A DNA stretch of 64,000 bases from Streptomyces sp. R33 (GCF_041200175.1 NZ_CP165727.1:8652786-8716785), one strand, 5' to 3'; counted from the stretch's first letter, positions 34,594-44,142 are shown. Translations and numbers: made by a program. The notes: generated by a model from the sequence alone, not told the origin.

Positions 34594-35037
34594 ATGGCAC
34601 CCGTACCGAACGGCACCTACACGATCACCCGCCCTCGTGAGCAACTGCTCACGCTGCTGGACGGGGCATCGGAACCCAAGACACCCGTTGTCCTGCTGCC
34701 GCCCACCGGCAACCCCGGCGAGCAGGAATGGCAGCTGGAGAAACTCAGCAACGGCAACTGCACGATCCGCAATCTCCGCAGCGAAACCTATGTCTCCTAC
34801 GATGGCGACCCGGAGACGAACAAGCCGGTCGTCGGATACCCCGAGCCCCGCGAGTGGGCGCTCTACCAGAGCGACCAGCCGCACACCTTCCACGTCGTCG
34901 TCCCCGGAGGCCCCGTCGACGGCGTGGAGCTGGCCCTGGACCTCAGCCTGCTGCGGATCTTCCCGCCCCGTATCGCCCTGAGGCCACTCGACGTCAGCGA
35001 CCGAAGCCAGGCGTGGACCTTCGAGTTCATGGAGTAG
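34594..35037 (+). CDS. I66-type (beta-trefoil) serine protease inhibitor-like protein
   Basis: 147 residues with the repeated strand pattern of the I66 inhibitor family: PNGTYTITRPREQLLTLLDG, then EQEWQLEKLSNGNCTIRNL, YVSYDGDPE, PREWALYQSD, FHVVVPGG and a C-terminal SQAWTFEF. These are compact beta-trefoil proteins named after fungal cysteine/serine protease inhibitors. No signal peptide, so cytosolic. GGAG precedes the ATG at 34594. Whether it inhibits proteases in bacteria is unproven. A strong terminator hairpin follows. Confidence 0.65.
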   Translation: MAPVPNGTYTITRPREQLLTLLDGASEPKTPVVLLPPTGNPGEQEWQLEKLSNGNCTIRNLRSETYVSYDGDPETNKPVVGYPEPREWALYQSDQPHTFHVVVPGGPVDGVELALDLSLLRIFPPRIALRPLDVSDRSQAWTFEFME

Positions 35038-35050
35038 AGGCGTGAACCGG

Positions 35051-35079
35051 GTGCCCGGGTCGGCAGCCGACCCGGGCAC
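35051..35079 (+). terminator. Strong terminator hairpin
   Basis: GTGCCCGGGTCGG and CCGACCCGGGCAC form a perfect 13-bp stem with a three-base loop, 14 bases after the stop of the I66-like gene. Confidence 0.75.
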
Positions 35080-35273
35080 CGCCCAGGGTCGAGCACGGGC
35101 GGGCTGTCGGGCCGGTGATGGAGTGGCACCCGGCGGCGGTATCCGCTGCACGGCGCTGCATCGCCGCCGTGCAGCGGCCGAACGCGCCGGCACCGTGCTG
35201 TCTGGCCGGAGGTGACCGAAGCTGCGGCCCCGCAGGAGGTTCCGACGTACATCTGACTCGGCTGCGCCCACTA

Positions 35274-36413
35274 TTGAGCTATTCGGGTTGTCGTCGGGTA
35301 GGGACGGTTCATGATCCCTGCGGTATGCCGGGGGTATGCGATATCCGGAGGGTGGGGGCCTGACCGCTGAGCGTAGAGCGTTTCGGGAAGCGATCCGGCT
35401 CCAGGCCGGTGAACGGTCAGCGGCGGGTGAGAAGACCGGGGTGATCGCGAAGGATCTGCGGGTGAGTGTGCGGTCGGTGGAACGCTGGCGCCGTGCCTGG
35501 CGCGAAGGCGGCCAGGAAGGCCTGCAATCGGCGGGTCCGGTGAACTCCCCGACCGTCACCGATGCCCAGTTCGCCGTGCTCGAGGAGGAACTCGGCAAGG
35601 GTCCGGCCGCGCACGGTTTCGACGACCAGCGGTGGACTCTGGCACGTGTGCGGACGGTGATCCGCCGCCGGTTCGGGCTGAGTCTGTCGGTGGCGACGGT
35701 GTGGAGGCTGCTGAAACGGGCTGGTCCTGGCAGGCACCCGCCCGCAGAGCACTCGAACGCGACGAGCACGCGGTGGAGCTGTGGAAGAAGGAGGTCTGGC
35801 CGGGGGTAAAAGCCTCGCGGCGGCGTCCGGTGCCTGGATCGTCTTCGAGGACGAAGCCGGCTTCTCGATGACTCCGCCCCGTGCCCGCACCTGGGACCGG
35901 CGCGGACAGACCCCTGTCATCCGTGTGCGCGGCAGGTCCCGCCGCCGGACCTCGGTCGCCGCCCTGTGCTGCTACAAACCCGGTGAACACAGCCGTCTCA
36001 TCCACCGGCCCCGCACTCATCTCCTGCTCAAGGGTGCACGCAAGAGCTTCTCCTGGAAGGACTACCGCGACCTGCTGGTGCGGGCTCACATCCAGCTCGG
36101 CGGCCCGATCGTGGTGGTCTGGGACAATCTCAACACCCACCTGGCCGCGGGGATGAAACATTACGAGGCCGAGCACGACTGGCTCACCACCGTCCGGCTC
36201 CCGCCCTATGCACCCGACCTGAACCCCGCCGAGGCCGTCTGGTCACTCGTGCGCAGAGCGATGGCCAACACCGCCTTCGCCACACCCGACGACCTCGACC
36301 GCACACTCCGCCGCGAGTTACGCAGAATCCAACTCCGACCCCACTTGGTCGACGGCTGCCTCACGGCCATACATCTGGCCATCGACCCACCGACCCCACC
36401 CTGAAAACCTCAG
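35274..36413 (+). mobile_element. IS630-family element, copy 1 (defective)
   Basis: 1140 bp from TTGAGCTATTC to GAAAACCTCAG, flanked by TA dinucleotides (35272-35273 and 36414-36415) as expected for IS630 target choice. It is related to copy 2 at 39531 (1144 bp); the 4-bp length difference equals a deletion inside the transposase. Confidence 0.8.
35336..36404 (+). pseudogene. IS630 transposase, copy 1, 4-bp deletion
   Basis: ORF A runs normally (AKDLRVSVRSVERWRRAW, HGFDDQRWTLARV) to WRLLKR, where copy 2 continues HGWSWQAPARRAL. Here four bases (CACG) are missing near 35717, so the frame goes wrong and ends at 35809. ORF B (35781-36404) still carries the DDE signature: WIVFEDEAGFSMTPP, VVWDNLNTHLA and LPPYAPDLNPAEAVW. 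Inactive as read. Confidence 0.8.
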
Positions 36414-36475
36414 TACCGGACTACACCGGCCCCGGGCCCCCCGTGGCCCCGTGGCCCGGAGCAAGCCGGACGAGG

Positions 36476-37874
36476 GGGCGTGTCAGCGATCTTGTGTAAG
36501 TCGGTTGGTGTCATTGGATGCTGAGCCGGTCCTCGAAGAAGAGTGAGAACTGGTTCAGCGCTTCCTTCCAGTGTGGGGCGACGTGGTTGGCATCGCGCGC
36601 TTTGGGGTTGATCTGCTCGCGGACTGCGAGGTAGAGGACCTTCAACGCTGCCTGTTCCGAGGGGGAATGGCCGCGGTTGCGGGTGGCTTTGCGGAGCCGC
36701 GAGTTGATCGATTCGACCATGTTCGTGGAGTAGACCACCGTCCTTATGGCCGGTGGGAACGCCAGGTAGGGAGTGAACTCCGGCCAGGCCGACCGCCAGG
36801 TCCGCACGATCGCCGGGTAGCGTTCGCCCAGGTCAGAGGCCTCGAACGCGTCAAGGGCCTGTTCGGCGGCCGTCTCGGTCGGCGCTGTGTAGATCGCTCT
36901 CAGAGCCGGCACCAGCTTCGGGTGGTCCCGCACGGACGACAGTCTGAGCGAGGCCCTGGTCAGGTGAATCACGCACGTCTGGACCGTGGCCTTGGGCCAG
37001 GTCGCGGTGACGGCGTCGGGCAGGCCCTTCAGACCATCGCAGACGACGATGCACACGTCCTCGATACCCCGGTTCCGCAGTTCCGACAGCACCGCCATCC
37101 ACGTGGTCGCGCCTTCACCCTCGGCTCCAACCCACAAGCCGAGGACGTCTTTGCGGCCGTCCATGTCGACGCCGACGGCCAGGTAAACCGGCTTCGATGT
37201 CACCGAGCCAGAACGGATCTTCACCCACAATGCGTCGATGTAGATGATCGGCCAGACCGCGTCGAGGGGCCGGTTCTGCCAGGTCACGAGCTCGTCGATC
37301 ACGGCGTCGGTGACCTTGCTGATCAGGTCTGGGCTGACCTCGACTCCGTAGATCTGGGCGAGGTGGGAGCGGATGTCGCGCACGCTCATCCCGCGCGCGT
37401 AGAGCGAGAGGATCCGGTCGTTGAATCCCGCCAGCCGGCGGGCGTTCTTCGGGACCAGACGCGGCTCGAACTCACCGTTGCGGTCTCTGGGCACCGCCAA
37501 AGTGACGGCGCCGGCATCGGTCAGGACCCTCTTGGGCGACGTCCCGTTCCGGGAGTTTCCAGAGCCGTGACCTGCGGAATCTCCGCGTTCGTAGCCGAGG
37601 TGTTCACTCATCTCGGCTTCCAGAGCCCGCTCCAGAACAGCCTTGGTGATCTCCGTCAGGAGCCCGCCCTCGCCGAGCAGGGCCGCTCCCGAGGAGTCAG
37701 CTTTGTCGAGCAGCCGCTCGACCACCTCGTCGACCGTCTTGTCGCCGGCCACGGACGCGGCCGCTTCGTCTTTGTCTGCCATGACTCGTCCGATCCGCCT
37801 GGCCCACAGGCCCGAGGCCGAGCCCCGGGCCAGGCTTCCACATCACGGACTTACACGATCTTTCAGACACGCTC
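36476..37874 (-). mobile_element. IS256-family element, copy 1
   Basis: 1399 bp between imperfect ends GGGCGTGTCAG and GAGCGTGTCTG. It is nearly identical to copy 2 at 41083 but in the opposite orientation. The 8-bp flanks (GGACGAGG left, CTGCGGCC right) do not match, so this copy has lost its target duplication through a later rearrangement. Confidence 0.85.
36511..37782 (-). CDS. IS256-family transposase, copy 1
   Basis: 423 residues, mutator/IS256 type: N-terminal EITKAVLERALEAEMSEHLG, then LAGFNDRILSLYARGMSVRDI, the first catalytic Asp in IYIDALWVKI, VGVDMDGRKDVLGLWVG, the second Asp in CIVVCDGLKGLPDAV, and the Glu in TNMVESINSRLRKATRNRG. Full length and uninterrupted. It differs from copy 2 at only two residues that I could see (Arg/Thr in SPKRVLT; Ser/Phe in RGHSPSE). 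Confidence 0.92.
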   Translation of the reverse strand: MADKDEAAASVAGDKTVDEVVERLLDKADSSGAALLGEGGLLTEITKAVLERALEAEMSEHLGYERGDSAGHGSGNSRNGTSPKRVLTDAGAVTLAVPRDRNGEFEPRLVPKNARRLAGFNDRILSLYARGMSVRDIRSHLAQIYGVEVSPDLISKVTDAVIDELVTWQNRPLDAVWPIIYIDALWVKIRSGSVTSKPVYLAVGVDMDGRKDVLGLWVGAEGEGATTWMAVLSELRNRGIEDVCIVVCDGLKGLPDAVTATWPKATVQTCVIHLTRASLRLSSVRDHPKLVPALRAIYTAPTETAAEQALDAFEASDLGERYPAIVRTWRSAWPEFTPYLAFPPAIRTVVYSTNMVESINSRLRKATRNRGHSPSEQAALKVLYLAVREQINPKARDANHVAPHWKEALNQFSLFFEDRLSIQ

Positions 37875-38160
37875 CTGCGGCCGTGAGACGCCCTTGCAAG
37901 GTACGGATCGCGGTCAGGGCCGGGTAGGTGTGACCACCGGTTCCTCCGCCCGTCACGAGCAGCCGGAAGGAATGAGGAAGCGAGGGAATGCCCACCTGGC
38001 CAACCCTGCTGGGTGCGGACGCTCGAAGACGGCGTGACGAAGATCAGCCAGCCAATACCTGGAGTGTCGCCGCGTCGGTGGGCTCGGCAGTCCACCCCAT
38101 CGGGAGAGCTGGCGGGGGGCGCTTGGAGCGTTGCCTGCGGCCTGGTCGGGCATGCACCAC

Positions 38161-38232
38161 GAGGGGTAAACGCAGGGGGAGACATAGGGGCAAACAAGGG
38201 GGGAGACATGGGGGGAAACAAGAGGGGAAACG
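38161..38232. repeat. Six 12-bp G-rich iterons, locus 1
   Basis: Successive 12-mers of the form GGGGNRAACANN fill the stretch: GGGGTAAACGCA, GGGGGAGACATA, GGGGCAAACAAG, GGGGGAGACATG, GGGGGAAACAAG, AGGGGAAACGGT. The same design recurs at 43780-43853, and both are followed by a similar CAGCTGGTGACT/CAGACTGGTGAG sequence and a long purine-rich tract. Confidence 0.7.
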
Positions 38233-39066
38233 GTTTCTGGGGTCTGGCTGCATCGCCCCTGGACAGGCCCCAAAATACAGCTGGTGACTAGCCGGACTTA
38301 TAGGTAGGAGGGGCAAGGGAGAGAGGAGAGGGTGAGTGAGGGAGGCACGTTGCAGGAGATGTGAGGGCTGAGGGAAAGGGGGGGCCGAGCGGAGAGGAAG
38401 TGGGGGAGAGGAGCGGGTGTAGGGAAGGGCAGAGGGGGAGTGATGGGGGGAAGGGCGGTGGGGGTTGAAATGCATGTGCCAGCGCCTACTTCCGCTGAGA
38501 GCGGGTGGTAAGGGCGTCGGCCGACCGAAGAAGACACCACGAGAGAACCCTGCTGCTTGGCCCCGTCAGCCGCACTGGCGCCACCGGCCGCATCGACTCC
38601 AACCGGCTCAAGATCGGGACCAAACTCGTCGCGTTCCTCGCGCTGAACCCCGGCGTCGACACGCCCCTCACGTTCACCTTCTACTACAAGATCGATGCCT
38701 GTACGCGGGCGAGGGCGCCGACTGCGTCCCGAACGGGCGTGCCAGCCGCACGAGGCGGGCACTGCGGCTACCCCCAACGCCGTGGAGGCTGGTCATCGGG
38801 GCGAGCTGCGGAGCAACGGCGTCTGGGACATGGATGACTCTTCACCTACAGGCCGCCGCGTTGATCGCGGCGACCTCAAGATCGATTTTGGAGAGGAGCA
38901 TGTGGACAGAGTCTGCGCATCAACGGTGAGCAGCAAGTCCCTTGTCCCCGTTCAGGCGGGGAGCGTTTCCCTTTGGCCAGGTTCTCTACATGCGACATAC
39001 CGCCCATCTGTGAGGCGGTCCACAGAACATAGGATTGTGGCCTTGGCCTCGTGGAGGCAGCCTGGC
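38233..39066. other. Purine-rich tract and decayed sequence, no intact gene
   Basis: 38290-38470 is extremely purine-rich on the plus strand (G/A runs). Proline-rich minus-strand frames here are artefacts of that composition. A short plus-strand stretch (LKIGTKLVAFLALNPGVDTP, near 38600-38690) looks like a fragment of a real gene but has no start or continuation. Confidence 0.45.
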
Positions 39067-39592
39067 TCACCGGCTGGGGAGCGACAAGGAAGACGGCAGG
39101 ATGGTAGTGGCGTCGACCTGCGCCGCTTGGACTTGTTCGACGGTCAGACCCTTCACCTTTGACAGGTTGCACTGCTTGAGAACTGCCTGCGTGAGATCAG
39201 CTCCGGCAAGGTCGGCGCCCGCCAACTCGGCGTTCGATAGCACCGCTTTCGTCAGCTTGGTACGTCCGAAGGATTCCGGATGATGGATGTTCCACTCGCG
39301 CTGCTGCGCGAGGCTGATTTTCCGAGGGGCAGGCCGAGGGTAGCGGGCTTGGTACACGAGCGCCCGCAGAGCCATCAGCAGACGACCCCCTTGTACAGAC
39401 TCCTCCTCGTTGGGCCGTTCCATCTTGCTCCGTACCCAGGCAGCCAAGTGGGCATCAAGGCGCTGTTCGTCGCGCAAGAGCAGGCTCGCCCATATGGCTG
39501 GGGTCGCGGTGAAGTCAGGCTGCCCGTTTACTGAGGATTTCGCGTTGTCGTCGGGTAGTGACGGTTCATGATCCCTGCGGTATGCCGGTGAG

Positions 39593-40132
39593 GTGAGGTA
39601 TCCAGAGGGTGGGGGCCTGACGGCTGAGCGTCGGGCGTTTCGTGAGGGGATCCGGCTTCAGGCCGGGATGCGGTTCGCGGCGGGTGAGAAGACCGCGGTG
39701 ATCGCGAAGGATCTGCGGGTGAGTGTGCGGTCGGTGGAACGCTGGCGTCGTGCCTGGCGCGAGGGCGGCATGGAGGGCTTGCGCTCGGCGGGTCCGGCGA
39801 ACGCCCCGACCGTCACCGACGCCCAGTTCGCCGTGCTCGAGGAGGAACTCGGCAAAGGCCCCTCGGCGCACGGCTTCGACGACGAACGCTGGACGCTGGC
39901 CCGGGTCCAGACGCTGATCCGCCGCCGGCTGCGGCTGACCCTGTCGGTGCCGACGGTGTGGCGGCTGCTGAAACGGCACGGCTGGTCCTGGCAGGCACCC
40001 GCCCGCAGAGCCCTCGAGCGTGACGAGCACGCGGTGGAACTGTGGAAGAAGGAGGTCTGGCCACGGGTAAAAGCCTCGCGGCGGCGTCCGGGGCATGGCT
40101 CGTCTTCGAGGACGAGGCCGGCTTCTCGATGA
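39593..40132 (+). CDS. IS630 transposase ORF A, copy 2
   Basis: About 179 residues: HTH part EKTAVIAKDLRVSVRSVERW, then HGFDDERWTLARVQTLIRRR and WRLLKRHGWSWQAPARRAL. It runs past the ORF B start; a shift back by one base in the GGTAAAAGCC region would join RVKASRR to the DDE domain of ORF B, as usual in two-frame IS630 elements. The start codon is uncertain (GTG at 39593). Confidence 0.78.
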   Translation: MRYPEGGGLTAERRAFREGIRLQAGMRFAAGEKTAVIAKDLRVSVRSVERWRRAWREGGMEGLRSAGPANAPTVTDAQFAVLEEELGKGPSAHGFDDERWTLARVQTLIRRRLRLTLSVPTVWRLLKRHGWSWQAPARRALERDEHAVELWKKEVWPRVKASRRRPGHGSSSRTRPASR

Positions 40133-40665
40133 CTCCGCCCCGGGCCCGCACCTGGGGCCGACGCGGACAGACCCCCGTCATCCGCGTCCGCGGCCGTTCC
40201 CGCCGCCGGACCTCGGTCGCCGCGCTGTGCTGCTACAAACTCGGCGAGAAGAGCCGCCTCATCCACCGACCCCGCAACCATCTCCTGCTCAAGGGCGCCC
40301 GCAAGAGCTTCTCCTGGAAGGACTACCGCGACCTCCTGGTCCGCGCGCACATCCAACTCGACGGCCCCATCGTGGTGGTTTGGGACAATCTCAACACCCA
40401 CCTGGCCGCCGGGCTGAAGCGGTACGAGGCGGAGCACGACTGGCTCACCACCATCCGCCTCCCGGCATACTCACCAGACCTGAACCCGGTCGAGGCCGTC
40501 TGGTCACTCGTGCGCAGAGCGATGGCCAACACCGCCTTCGACACACCCGACGACCTCGACCGCACACTCCGCCGCGAGCTACGCAGAATCCAACTCCGGC
40601 CCCACCTTGTCGACGGCTGCCTCACCGCCACCGGTCTGGCCATCAACCCACCGACCCCACCCTGA
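40042..40665 (+). CDS. IS630 transposase ORF B (DDE domain), copy 2
   Basis: About 207 residues. The DDE/DDD signature is complete: WLVFEDEAGFSMTPPRARTW (first Asp/Glu), IVVVWDNLNTHLA (second Asp) and LPAYSPDLNPVEAVWSLVRR (final Glu). Probably made only as a frameshift fusion with ORF A, since its own first codons lie inside ORF A. Confidence 0.82.
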   Translation: MEEGGLATGKSLAAASGAWLVFEDEAGFSMTPPRARTWGRRGQTPVIRVRGRSRRRTSVAALCCYKLGEKSRLIHRPRNHLLLKGARKSFSWKDYRDLLVRAHIQLDGPIVVVWDNLNTHLAAGLKRYEAEHDWLTTIRLPAYSPDLNPVEAVWSLVRRAMANTAFDTPDDLDRTLRRELRRIQLRPHLVDGCLTATGLAINPPTPP

Positions 40666-41082
40666 AATCTTCAGTAAGCGATTGGCAGCCCTCCAAGCAC
40701 TCAGCAGGCGACGGCCACCCCAGCTTTCGGCGGTCAGATGCGCGCCCAGAAGTTTCGCTCCGGTCAGATCAGCGCCAAGTAGATCGGCGTCAGGCAGCCA
40801 TGCCCCGCTGAGATCGGCCTCCCTGAGCTTGGCATCGGATAGAGAGGCTCCTGTGAGTAGCGCTTCATCAAGTCGCGCCCTGGAGAGATCGGCCTGCCAC
40901 AGGTCGGTTGCTGTGAGATCAGCACTATCCAATACAGCATCGACGAGACTGCACCCACGCATCGTGGCTGCGACCAGGTCTGCGCCCTGCGCGTCGCATC
41001 CGTCCAGCTCCGCGTTGCTGAGGTCCGCGTAACGGAGGCAGGCCCCACGCAGGTCGGCCTCTCTCAGGTCGGCACGCTCGAG

Positions 41083-42481
41083 GAGCGTGTCTGAAAGATC
41101 GTGTAAGTCCGTGATGTGACAGCCTGGCCCGGGGCTCGGCCTCGGGCCTGTGGGCCAGGCGGATCGGACGAGTCATGGCAGACAAAGACGAAGCGGCCGC
41201 GTCCGTGGCCGGCGACAAGACGGTCGACGAGGTGGTCGAGCGGCTGCTCGACAAAGCTGACTCCTCGGGAGCGGCCCTGCTCGGCGAGGGCGGGCTCCTG
41301 ACGGAGATCACCAAGGCTGTTCTGGAGCGGGCTCTGGAAGCCGAGATGAGTGAACACCTCGGCTACGAACGCGGAGATTCCGCAGGTCACGGCTCTGGAA
41401 ACTCCCGGAACGGGACGTCGCCCAAGACGGTCCTGACCGATGCCGGCGCCGTCACTTTGGCGGTGCCCAGAGACCGCAACGGTGAGTTCGAGCCGCGTCT
41501 GGTCCCGAAGAACGCCCGCCGGCTGGCGGGATTCAACGACCGGATCCTCTCGCTCTACGCGCGCGGGATGAGCGTGCGCGACATCCGCTCCCACCTCGCC
41601 CAGATCTACGGAGTCGAGGTCAGCCCAGACCTGATCAGCAAGGTCACCGACGCCGTGATCGACGAGCTCGTGACCTGGCAGAACCGGCCCCTCGACGCGG
41701 TCTGGCCGATCATCTACATCGACGCATTGTGGGTGAAGATCCGTTCTGGCTCGGTGACATCGAAGCCGGTCTACCTGGCCGTCGGCGTCGACATGGACGG
41801 CCGCAAAGACGTCCTCGGCTTGTGGGTTGGAGCCGAGGGTGAAGGCGCGACCACGTGGATGGCGGTGCTGTCGGAACTGCGGAACCGGGGTATCGAGGAC
41901 GTGTGCATCGTCGTCTGCGATGGTCTGAAGGGCCTGCCCGACGCCGTCACCGCGACCTGGCCCAAGGCCACGGTCCAGACGTGCGTGATTCACCTGACCA
42001 GGGCCTCGCTCAGACTGTCGTCCGTGCGGGACCACCCGAAGCTGGTGCCGGCTCTGAGAGCGATCTACACAGCGCCGACCGAGACGGCCGCCGAACAGGC
42101 CCTTGACGCGTTCGAGGCCTCTGACCTGGGCGAACGCTACCCGGCGATCGTGCGGACCTGGCGGTCGGCCTGGCCGGAGTTCACTCCCTACCTGGCGTTC
42201 CCACCGGCCATAAGGACGGTGGTCTACTCCACGAACATGGTCGAATCGATCAACTCGCGGCTCCGCAAAGCCACCCGCAACCGCGGCCATTTCCCCTCGG
42301 AACAGGCAGCGTTGAAGGTCCTCTACCTCGCAGTCCGCGAGCAGATCAACCCCAAAGCGCGCGATGCCAACCACGTCGCCCCACACTGGAAGGAAGCGCT
42401 GAACCAGTTCTCACTCTTCTTCGAGGACCGGCTCAGCATCCAATGACACCAACCGACTTACACAAGATCGCTGACACGCCC
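41083..42481 (+). mobile_element. IS256-family element, copy 2
   Basis: 1399 bp between GAGCGTGTCTG and the complement of GGGCGTGTCAG, with a perfect 8-bp target duplication CGCTCGAG at 41075-41082 and 42482-42489. It is inserted in the pentapeptide-repeat gene, opposite in orientation to copy 1. Confidence 0.93.
41175..42446 (+). CDS. IS256-family transposase, copy 2
   Basis: 423 residues, same domains and catalytic residues as copy 1 (DALWVKI, VCDGLKGLPDAV, TNMVESINSRL). Full length, with the element ends intact, so probably active. The near-identity of the two copies indicates recent transposition. Confidence 0.93.
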   Translation: MADKDEAAASVAGDKTVDEVVERLLDKADSSGAALLGEGGLLTEITKAVLERALEAEMSEHLGYERGDSAGHGSGNSRNGTSPKTVLTDAGAVTLAVPRDRNGEFEPRLVPKNARRLAGFNDRILSLYARGMSVRDIRSHLAQIYGVEVSPDLISKVTDAVIDELVTWQNRPLDAVWPIIYIDALWVKIRSGSVTSKPVYLAVGVDMDGRKDVLGLWVGAEGEGATTWMAVLSELRNRGIEDVCIVVCDGLKGLPDAVTATWPKATVQTCVIHLTRASLRLSSVRDHPKLVPALRAIYTAPTETAAEQALDAFEASDLGERYPAIVRTWRSAWPEFTPYLAFPPAIRTVVYSTNMVESINSRLRKATRNRGHFPSEQAALKVLYLAVREQINPKARDANHVAPHWKEALNQFSLFFEDRLSIQ

Positions 42482-43299
42482 CGCTCGAGCTTTGCCCCTC
42501 GCAGGTCGGCCGCTCGCAGGTCGGCGCCGCGCAGGTCTGCCTCGCAAAGGTCAGCCCGGGCAAGGCAACGTCCGCTGAGATCCATGGCTGGTGTGGGGTT
42601 GCGGCCCAGGACGGTCAAAGCAAGCTGAACGTCAGGCCGCGGAGGATCTGGCAACGGACGCCGAACGTAACTGGCCGCTTTGGGCATACGTGGCGGGCTC
42701 TTTCGCACGGCAACAGAGGCTGTGCGTTGCCGTACCAGGGAGGTGAGGACCTGAGCAGCGTCGGCGGTGTGGCCGACATCGTCCTTGAGGACTTGCTCCA
42801 TGGCCAGAACCCCACCGCTGCGCACGTACTCCTCGGTGTGGCCGATGCGCTCGAGGGCCTTGATGAATCGGTCGGTTACCTGGCCGCGACGCGTAAGCCG
42901 GTAGTTCCGGGCGGTGTACAGAAGTGCGACAGCGGCCCCGAGGGCCGCGATGCCCTGAATGAGGAACAGCCGCCACTGCCCGATGATCTGAGCGCGGTCG
43001 CCTGCGGGGAGAGACGACCAGGAATTGTCAGCCATCGGGAACAGAGCGTGCAATATCGGTTCGTACCACAGCCCGAGTACGACAGCCGTGGCCGCTAGCA
43101 CAGTGCCCGGCAGCACAACGCGTGGCCTCAGCCACCGAAAGGGACCTTCGGGCGAGCTCGGGCGTTGGGGACGATGAACCAGCATGAGCCGATTGCACCC
43201 CAGCCTCGCGGCACGTGCGGGGGATCTGAGGTTCTTCAGAGCAAACACCCGCCGGCGGTCCAACTTCGACGGCGCTGCAGAGGACACCGGTCCGCTCGC

Positions 43300-43505
43300 C
43301 TGATGATCACAGCTCGCCCGACGAGCGGGGATGGCGCCGGGTGCGCTACGACGGCGTCGCCATCGGGGTCGCCCACCGTCCGGCCGGCATCCGTGTCTTC
43401 CTCGCTACCGCCGGGCTGGAGAACGCCGAGGACGTGGACCTTACCGACCCCGACTTCGTGGAGGGGCGCGGCGCTGGCCCCGAGGAGTGGGAACCCTCCC
43501 TCTGA
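43300..43505 (+). pseudogene. 3' fragment of an unrecognised gene
   Basis: A frame with very GC-rich third positions reads WRRVRYDGVAIGVAHRPAG, then AGLENAEDVDLTDPDFVEG to a TGA at 43503. No start codon or ribosome site is in frame; the coding bias fades upstream of about 43300. Short C-terminal segments of this style occur in Streptomyces accessory proteins, but I cannot name it. Confidence 0.45.
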
Positions 43506-43779
43506 GCACCGACCGCTTCCCGTGCGGGAGGGGGCTCTCAGGCCCAGGCGCTCCGCGCGCCGGTGGGTGAGTGGGCAAGCCAGTCACCCACCGGTGAGTG
43601 ACGGGTTTTGTAGTCACCACTACACCTCCCCATCGCAGGTCAGCCGGGGAGTTCGTGGAAGCCCGAACCCGGCGGGCGGGAGGCAAAGCCGCCTCCGAGA
43701 ACGACGGCGGTCCCGCTCGCTGTTCGCACTCGCGAGACGGCTCGGGGAACAGGCCTGCCGCGCTGGGAACCGGGCACAC

Positions 43780-43853
43780 AAGGGGGGAAACATCGGGGGA
43801 ACCCAGAGGGGAAAACAAGGGGGGAACCTGGAAGGGAGACATAGGGGGAACCG
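43780..43853. repeat. Six 12-bp G-rich iterons, locus 2
   Basis: Units such as GGGGGAAACATC, GGGGGAACCCAG, AGGGGAAAACAA, GGGGGGAACCTG and AGGGGGAACCGC follow one another with a 12-bp period. They match locus 1 (38161-38232) in design and in the sequence that follows (CAGACTGGTGAGT, then TATATCTATGGAGGGG). Confidence 0.7.
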
Positions 43854-44142
43854 CATCCGGGATCCGCTCTGCGTTCATGCAGGTCAGGCCCCATTTCCAG
43901 ACTGGTGAGTTCTCAGACCTATATCTATGGAGGGGGTGGGGTGCTGGTTGTGGAGGCTGTTGCTGGGTGTCGGGCGGGGCTGGGGCTGAGGTGCGTGGGG
44001 AGGCGGGCGCAGACGGTGCAGGGGGATGGGCTGGCGTGAGTTCGGGAGGGGTAGCGCGCGGTGGAGAGAGTTGTACCGGAGGGGGAGCTGGACAGGGGGC
44101 TGGACGCTGCTTCCAGCGGGGGACCGGGAGCGCGACGGGAGC
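43854..44142. other. G-rich tract without a gene
   Basis: Strongly G-biased plus strand, similar in style to 38290-38470. Gly-rich frames here reflect composition, not coding. Confidence 0.45.

Larger units (their letters stand above)
39531..40674 (+). mobile_element. IS630-family element, copy 2 (intact)
   Basis: 1144 bp from CTGAGGATTTC to GAAATCTTCAG, with TA at 39529-39530 and 40675-40676, the usual IS630 duplication. It is inserted in the pentapeptide-repeat gene. Confidence 0.88.
39067..43185 (-). pseudogene. Pentapeptide-repeat membrane protein gene split by two IS elements
   Basis: Three exonic pieces on one strand join perfectly. The 5' piece (43185-42490) has two hydrophobic segments (VVLPGTVLAATAVVLGLWY; LFLIQGIAALGAAVALLYTA), a RFIKALERIGHTEEYVRSGG domain and the first A(D/N)LXX repeats. 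The middle piece (41082-40676) carries about 20 pentapeptide repeats (ADLSGAWLPDADLLGADLTG). The 3' piece (39528-39067) ends with more repeats. IS256 (41083-42481) duplicated CGCTCGAG, and IS630 (39531-40674) is flanked by TA. The intact protein would have been a membrane-anchored pentapeptide-repeat protein. Confidence 0.85.

Noticed and set aside
37697..38475. Long Pro/Ser-rich minus-strand frames (VSPLVSPHVSP-type)
   Set aside because: They are translations of the 12-bp G-rich iterons and purine tract; there is no start context or codon bias.
36476..42481. Inversion between the two inverted IS256 copies
   Set aside because: Copy 2 keeps a perfect 8-bp target duplication, which an inversion between the copies would have split.
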